NCBI GenBank assembly: GCA_934249215.1 | Contig: CAKQKN010000075.1 | Location: 1 to 15,806 of the forward strand | From: an uncultured Clostridia bacterium | GTDB taxonomy: Bacteria; Bacillota; Clostridia; Christensenellales; Borkfalkiaceae | Direction: 5' to 3' | DNA length: 15,806 nucleotides | Shown here: positions 12,791 through 15,806 of the stretch, piece by piece | Position numbering within the stretch: position 1 is the first letter of the stretch | Layout of the letters: each line of letters begins with the position of its first letter | Notes under the pieces: generated by a model | What the model was told of the DNA's origin: nothing | The model's input: only the letters and a program-made list of their open reading frames with translations | The model's database searches: none | Program-made: the position numbers and the translations under genes

Positions 12791-14281
12791 ATGGCAAAAA
12801 ACATTTACGTTGACGGATATTGCGGAAGCATCATCGCCGCGCTTGCGGACGGGAAAAAACTTCTGGAATATCACATCGAAAAGAACGGCACCGTCGTCGT
12901 GACGGGGAGTATCTACACGGGCAGAGTTGAAAACGTGCTTGACGGCATGCAGGCGGCGTTCGTGGACGTCGGGCTCGAGCGGAACGGGTATTTATATTTC
13001 GGCGAACCTGCGTGCGACTGCGCCGAGGACGAAAAGGTCGTCGGGCAGAAAAATCTTAACCTCAAGCCGGGCGACCTCATCACCGTTCAGGCTGTGAAAG
13101 ATCCTTTCGGCAACAAGGGCGTAAGGCTTTCGACCGAACTGTCTTTTGCCGGACGGTTGCTCGTATACGCTCCCGGTGCGATTGAAAACGTCGTTTCGCG
13201 CAAGATCGAGAACGAAAAAGAGAAAAAACGGCTCGTTTCCATTCTTTCGTCGCTGAAAATTCCCGGTGGATTCATTCTCCGCACCGCGTCCGAAGGCGCG
13301 CTCAAAGCCGACCTTATTTCGGAAGCGAAATATCTTTATAAGTTATATCTCGAAGTCCTGCAAAAAATCCCGAATTCGAAGCCGGGCGACGTGCTTTATT
13401 CTGAAGGCAATCTCGCCGTGCGCATGCTTCGCGACGTCTACACTTCGGAAATCGAAAAAATTTACGTTTCGGACGACGAAGTTTATGCCGAGGTCTGCCG
13501 CAACGCCGAAAAACGCGGCGAAGAAGTTTTGAACAAAGTCGTCCATTTCAACAAAAGAGTGGATATGTTCGGCTATTTCGGGCTGAGCAAAGAGGTGGAC
13601 GCCCTTCTGACGAACAGAGTCGATCTGTCGAGCGGCGCATACCTCGTGATCGATCGGACGGAAGCGCTGACTTCCGTCGACGTCAACACCGGAAGCTATA
13701 CGGGGACGGACAATCTCGAGGAAACCGTGTTCGAAACCAACTTGCTTGCGGCGAAGGAAATCGCGCGGCAAGTGCGGCTCCGCAACATCGGCGGAATCGT
13801 CATCGTCGATTTTATCAATATGGATTTGCAATCTCATCGCGACGCGGTGGTTTGCGAACTGACCGAAGCGCTCAAGTCCGACCGCGCGAAATGCACCGTT
13901 CTCGGAATGAATCAGCTCGGGCTCGTCGAATTTACGCGTAAGAAAAAGAGAAAGGAAAGCATTTCCCTTCTCGAAAAAAAATGCCCGTACTGTCAGGGCA
14001 CGGGCTCGATTTTGTCCAACGACTACATAATTCTGAAGATTCGCGCGGCGCTGCTGGACGTTTTTGCCGACGGTTACAAGAGTGCGATCGTCGATCTTAA
14101 CCTCGAAATAATGTTCTATATTCTCCAGCGCGGCTCGCTCCGGAAGGACGTATCCAAGATCTGGGCGGACAAGCGAATTTACGTGATTCCCCACAAAACC
14201 TATCATCAGGAATTCTTTACCGTGCGCGGCGACAACAACGTCGTCCTCGAACTTCCCGACAAAGCGCGGATTTTGTACTGA
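12791..14281 (+). CDS. rng: RNase E/G family endoribonuclease (RNase G)
   Basis: This 496-residue endoribonuclease cleaves single-stranded AU-rich RNA in rRNA maturation and mRNA decay. An S1 RNA-binding domain spans about residues 36-105 (GSIYTGRVENVLDGMQAAFVDVG). The catalytic metal-binding aspartates are D297 in SVDVNTGS and D340 in IVIVDFINM, 43 residues apart exactly as in E. coli RNase E. The zinc-link motif CPYCQGTG has C398 and C401. It ends without the long scaffold tail of RNase E, so it is of RNase G length. An in-frame TTG at 12755 exists, but ATG 12791 has a GGAG ribosome binding site and the conserved start. In many Clostridia rplU and rpmA follow; here they do not. Confidence 0.95.
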   Translation: MAKNIYVDGYCGSIIAALADGKKLLEYHIEKNGTVVVTGSIYTGRVENVLDGMQAAFVDVGLERNGYLYFGEPACDCAEDEKVVGQKNLNLKPGDLITVQAVKDPFGNKGVRLSTELSFAGRLLVYAPGAIENVVSRKIENEKEKKRLVSILSSLKIPGGFILRTASEGALKADLISEAKYLYKLYLEVLQKIPNSKPGDVLYSEGNLAVRMLRDVYTSEIEKIYVSDDEVYAEVCRNAEKRGEEVLNKVVHFNKRVDMFGYFGLSKEVDALLTNRVDLSSGAYLVIDRTEALTSVDVNTGSYTGTDNLEETVFETNLLAAKEIARQVRLRNIGGIVIVDFINMDLQSHRDAVVCELTEALKSDRAKCTVLGMNQLGLVEFTRKKKRKESISLLEKKCPYCQGTGSILSNDYIILKIRAALLDVFADGYKSAIVDLNLEIMFYILQRGSLRKDVSKIWADKRIYVIPHKTYHQEFFTVRGDNNVVLELPDKARILY

Positions 14282-14417
14282 AAAGCGCAATTCTTGCCGA
14301 AGAACCTGAAGCCGGAAATCTTTAATCGTTTTAAGTGTGCGACGTTTTGAACGTGCGACGTTTTGAACGCACGGCGGAAATTGCCTAAATCAATTTTGAT
14401 TTTCGGCGCGAGTTTTC
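14282..14417 (+). other. Gap after rng with a perfect tandem 16-mer
   Basis: No gene is seen. GTGCGACGTTTTGAAC occurs twice in perfect tandem (14337-14352, 14353-14368), and the second copy plus GCAC can form a GTGCG/CGCAC hairpin. An AT-rich hairpin AAATCAA/TTGATTT (14387-14402) follows and ends in TTTT, a weak terminator candidate for rng. Confidence 0.5.
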
Positions 14418-14446
14418 TTGACTATGTCGGGCGATTGTTATAAAAT
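14418..14446 (+). promoter_or_regulatory. Promoter of the FolT-like gene leader
   Basis: TTGACT (14418-14423) and TAAAAT (14441-14446) are separated by exactly 17 bases, a strong sigma-A promoter with 5/6 matches in each box. Transcription would start near 14453, leaving a leader of about 220 nt before the ATG at 14673. Confidence 0.75.
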
Positions 14447-14452
14447 GGCGTC

Positions 14453-14672
14453 GATAGCAGAGAAGTTGCGAAAGCGTGAGATCGGCGGAGTGATCCGAAT
14501 GGTTCGTTCCGTTGTCCGTAGTGGCAATGCGGGGGATGACCGCCTTGCACGAAACGGCGATAGCCTGCGGTTTTCGTAACGGTCCGTTGCTTTCTTCGTC
14601 GCGTCATCACTCGCTTTTTCGGCTATTTGCGGCGAAAAAAAGATCGGACCTCTCGAATCGGGAGGTTTTTTT
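14453..14672 (+). promoter_or_regulatory. Structured leader, candidate riboswitch of unassigned class
   Basis: The long leader between promoter and start codon has strong pairing potential. A long-range helix pairs 14485-14494 with 14606-14614 (GAGTGAT with ATCACTC, extended by GC around one bulged G). Inside it, a hairpin at 14521-14550 has GCGG/CCGC and CAA/TTG stems and a GGGATGA loop. GATGAC (14535-14540) can pair with GTCATC (14603-14608), forming a pseudoknot that would compete with part of the outer helix. A TTTTTCG/CGAAAAA hairpin (14615-14639) follows, then the terminator. GGTCCG (14581-14586) can pair with CGGACC (14645-14650), overlapping the terminator 5' arm, and so could be an anti-terminator. 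I did not find the signatures of T-box, TPP, cobalamin, FMN, ZTP or the standard THF aptamer. The downstream FolT-like gene makes a folate-type ligand plausible; this is inference. Confidence 0.6.
14648..14672 (+). terminator. Intrinsic terminator overlapping the ribosome binding site
   Basis: ACCTCTCG and CGGGAGGT form an 8-bp stem (one T-G wobble) with an AAT loop, followed directly by seven T residues and the ATG. The 3' arm contains GGGAGG, the only ribosome binding site for the gene, 7 bases from ATG. One hairpin could therefore both stop transcription and hide the translation start, a typical riboswitch expression platform. Confidence 0.8.
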
Positions 14673-15293
14673 ATGCAGAAAACAGCGCAAAACGAAGCAC
14701 TCATTCACTCTGAAAACGAAAACGGCAGATCGCGCGGTATCCGTAAACTCGTGCTGACGGCGGCTTTCGTGGCTCTTTCCACCGTGGCGAACTCGTTCAT
14801 CACCGTCCGAATCGGAACGTTGTTCAAGTTTTCGCCCGTCCTCGTGATCTACTTTTTCGCGGGTTACTATCTCGGCGCGCCGCTCGGTTTCTGCGTCGGC
14901 GCGATCGGCGATTTCCTCGGTTGGCTGCTCTGTACCGACGGCTTAGACAAGCCGCTCATCGGTCTTTCGAATGCGCTGTGCTGTGCATAGCCGGCGTTGT
15001 TTTTCGGATACCGCCGTCCGTTCGAAAAGCCGTTTTCTTTCGGCGGTTTCGCTTGGCGAAGCGGGGTCGGCTTTCTGGTGTGCTACGTTTTGTGTACGGT
15101 TTTATTGACATCCACGGGTATTTGGCTTTACACCGCTTTTATCCAAAGCAAATATCAGACGCTTCCGGCGTGGTACGTCTATAGGGCGGGGGCGCAGATT
15201 TTGAACAACGTTTCGAATTATCTGATCACTCTCGGTTTGTTCTGGCCGTTGAAGAACGTCGGTTTGCTCGAAAAATTCGTAAATCGCGGCTGA
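14673..15293 (+). pseudogene. FolT-like ECF transporter S component, interrupted by an in-frame TAG
   Basis: The frame encodes a roughly 206-residue membrane protein of the ECF S-component type, most like the folate (FolT) family. S components bind a vitamin and work with the shared EcfA/A'/T energising module. After a polar N-terminus come LVLTAAFVALSTVANSF, then RIGTLFKFSPVLVIYFFAG and GAPLGFCVGAIGDFLGWLL, the conserved region with GDFLG. Codon 106 (14988-14990) is TAG; the same frame then continues with PALFFGY, two more hydrophobic segments and LNNVSNYLITLGLFW before TGA at 15291. The stop falls in a hydrophobic position before PAL, reachable from Leu TTG by one base change. This is a recent nonsense mutation or sequence error. 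Substrate assignment is moderate; other vitamin S components remain possible. Its leader looks riboswitch-controlled. Confidence 0.75.
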
Positions 15294-15372
15294 CTTCGGT
15301 GTTTAGCTATGCCGACTTTGTCGTTTAACGGTAACGAATAATAAGTTTTTTTATAAAATAACGCGTATTTGC

Positions 15373-15401
15373 TTGAAAAAAATATCGCGATATGATATCA
15401 T
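15373..15401 (+). promoter_or_regulatory. Promoter of tRNA-Ala, overlapped by palindromes
   Basis: TTGAAA (15373-15378) and TATCAT (15396-15401) are 17 bases apart, a plausible sigma-A promoter about 20 bases before the tRNA. The spacer holds the perfect palindrome ATATCGCGATAT (15382-15393), and ATGATATCAT (15392-15401) overlaps the -10. Confidence 0.6.
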
Positions 15402-15421
15402 TTATCAAGCGAAACGCATTC

Positions 15422-15497
<76 letters not shown>

Positions 15498-15510
15498 CAG
15501 CTGAAAAAAA

Positions 15511-15550
15511 CGAACTCTGATATTAAGACGGAGTTCGCTTTTTTCTTTTC
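15511..15550 (+). terminator. Intrinsic terminator after tRNA-Ala
   Basis: CGAACTCTG (15511-15519) pairs with CGGAGTTCG (15529-15537), a 9-bp stem with one T-G wobble and a 9-base loop, preceded by seven A and followed by TTTTTTCTTTT. It could act in both directions. Confidence 0.9.
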
Positions 15551-15806
15551 AAGAGACTTTTTCGGCGTTAGATTTAAGTTTTAATCATAATATATTATCG
15601 AATAATTATCTTTTAGCAGGTATTGAGTGCCCGATATCTGCTATTTTACTGTAATCATTGTTAAGTTAAGGCATTTGCCCAACTTAAAATATGAATTGCC
15701 TAAAATTACAATAAATCGGGCGAACGAGTGTTTTCGCCAAAAACAGACTAAAAATTTACCGGTCATAGCCGCAAAACTCTTGATTTTTTGTCTTTGACAG
15801 GGTATA
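15551..15806. other. AT-rich, hairpin-rich stretch without a gene
   Basis: No supported coding sequence is seen. The region is clearly richer in A and T than the rest. It has a palindrome ATAATATATTAT (15587-15598) and three hairpins. The first is TAGCAGGTAT/ATATCTGCTA (15614-15643, 10 bp with one G-T). The second is TTAAGTT/AACTTAA with inner GGC/GCC (15661-15687). The third is GGCGAA/TTCGCC (15719-15738). A consensus -35 TTGACA stands at 15794-15799 and may belong to a gene starting beyond the edge. It could hold a small RNA or be an insertion boundary next to the tRNA. Confidence 0.5.

Noticed and set aside
13343..14290. A 315-codon open frame on the minus strand, antisense to rng
   Set aside because: It lies fully opposite a conserved RNase G with all catalytic residues. 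Its translation is Arg/His/Val-rich without family motifs, typical of an antisense shadow. The same applies to long minus-strand frames opposite queA (4470-5111), pcrA (5512-6228) and pcrA-ligA (7528-8202).
14516..14540. T-box antiterminator (GTGGCAATGCGG resembles AGGGTGGNACCGCG)
   Set aside because: Only 9 of 13 defined positions match, and the would-be bulge bases pair in a local hairpin. The flanking helix of a T-box antiterminator is absent, and the gene is a vitamin-type S component.
2004..14990. Reassigned stop codons (TAA or TAG as sense) to explain the stops in ruvC and the FolT-like gene
   Set aside because: TAA ends pcrA, queA, ligA, ruvC itself and the CmpB-family gene at the expected lengths, so it works as a stop. 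TAG ends none of the intact genes here, but the other conserved genes have no internal TAG either, so one interrupted frame does not support recoding.
15641..15766. A 41-codon minus-strand frame in the AT-rich tail
   Set aside because: There is no ribosome binding site, no recognisable motif, and it overlaps two hairpins.

Overview
This window looks like a chromosomal segment of an anaerobic Bacillota (Clostridia-type) bacterium. Gene content and strong GGAGG-type ribosome binding sites support this, as do the ruvC-ruvA-ruvB-queA order, the pair of a B12-binding-type radical SAM protein (TIGR03960-like) with a DUF2344/TIGR03936 protein next to an RNase E/G gene, an ECF transporter S component and a Clostridia-like tRNA-Ala(GGC). 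I cannot place it more finely without a database. All genes right of position 968 are on the + strand; one membrane-protein gene and the first codons of a second gene are on the - strand at the left edge. I see no phage, transposase, plasmid or CRISPR features.

Layout: (1) 1-676, minus strand: a small multi-pass membrane protein with an acidic tail, then the start of another gene. (2) 677-967: divergent promoter region. (3) 968-5243: a CmpB-family (PF06541) membrane protein, the Holliday-junction set ruvC, ruvA and ruvB, and queA for queuosine tRNA modification. (4) 5404-9936: the DNA helicase pcrA and the NAD+-dependent DNA ligase ligA. (5) 10046-14281: radical SAM protein, DUF2344 protein and RNase G. 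(6) 14418-15293: a promoter, a roughly 220-nt structured leader ending in an intrinsic terminator that also contains the ribosome binding site, and a FolT-like ECF S component. (7) 15422-15550: tRNA-Ala with promoter and terminator, followed by an AT-rich, hairpin-rich stretch with no gene.

The genes are mostly housekeeping: DNA repair and recombination (RuvABC, PcrA, LigA), tRNA/rRNA maturation and modification (QueA, RNase G) and vitamin uptake. The novel signals lie between and within them. A roughly 29-nt element (core TAATCGACYTATAG followed by a T tract) occurs in five intergenic gaps in both orientations, plus a related copy inside the PcrA linker. The folT-like leader is a candidate riboswitch that I could not match to a known class. 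PcrA has an unusual Gly/Ser/Tyr-rich linker. Three apparent point lesions stand out: an in-frame TAA in ruvC at a conserved Tyr position, an in-frame TAG in the FolT-like gene, and a C-A mismatch in the T-stem of tRNA-Ala. They may be real decay or consensus errors in the assembly. TAA terminates several intact genes here, so a reassigned TAA is unlikely.
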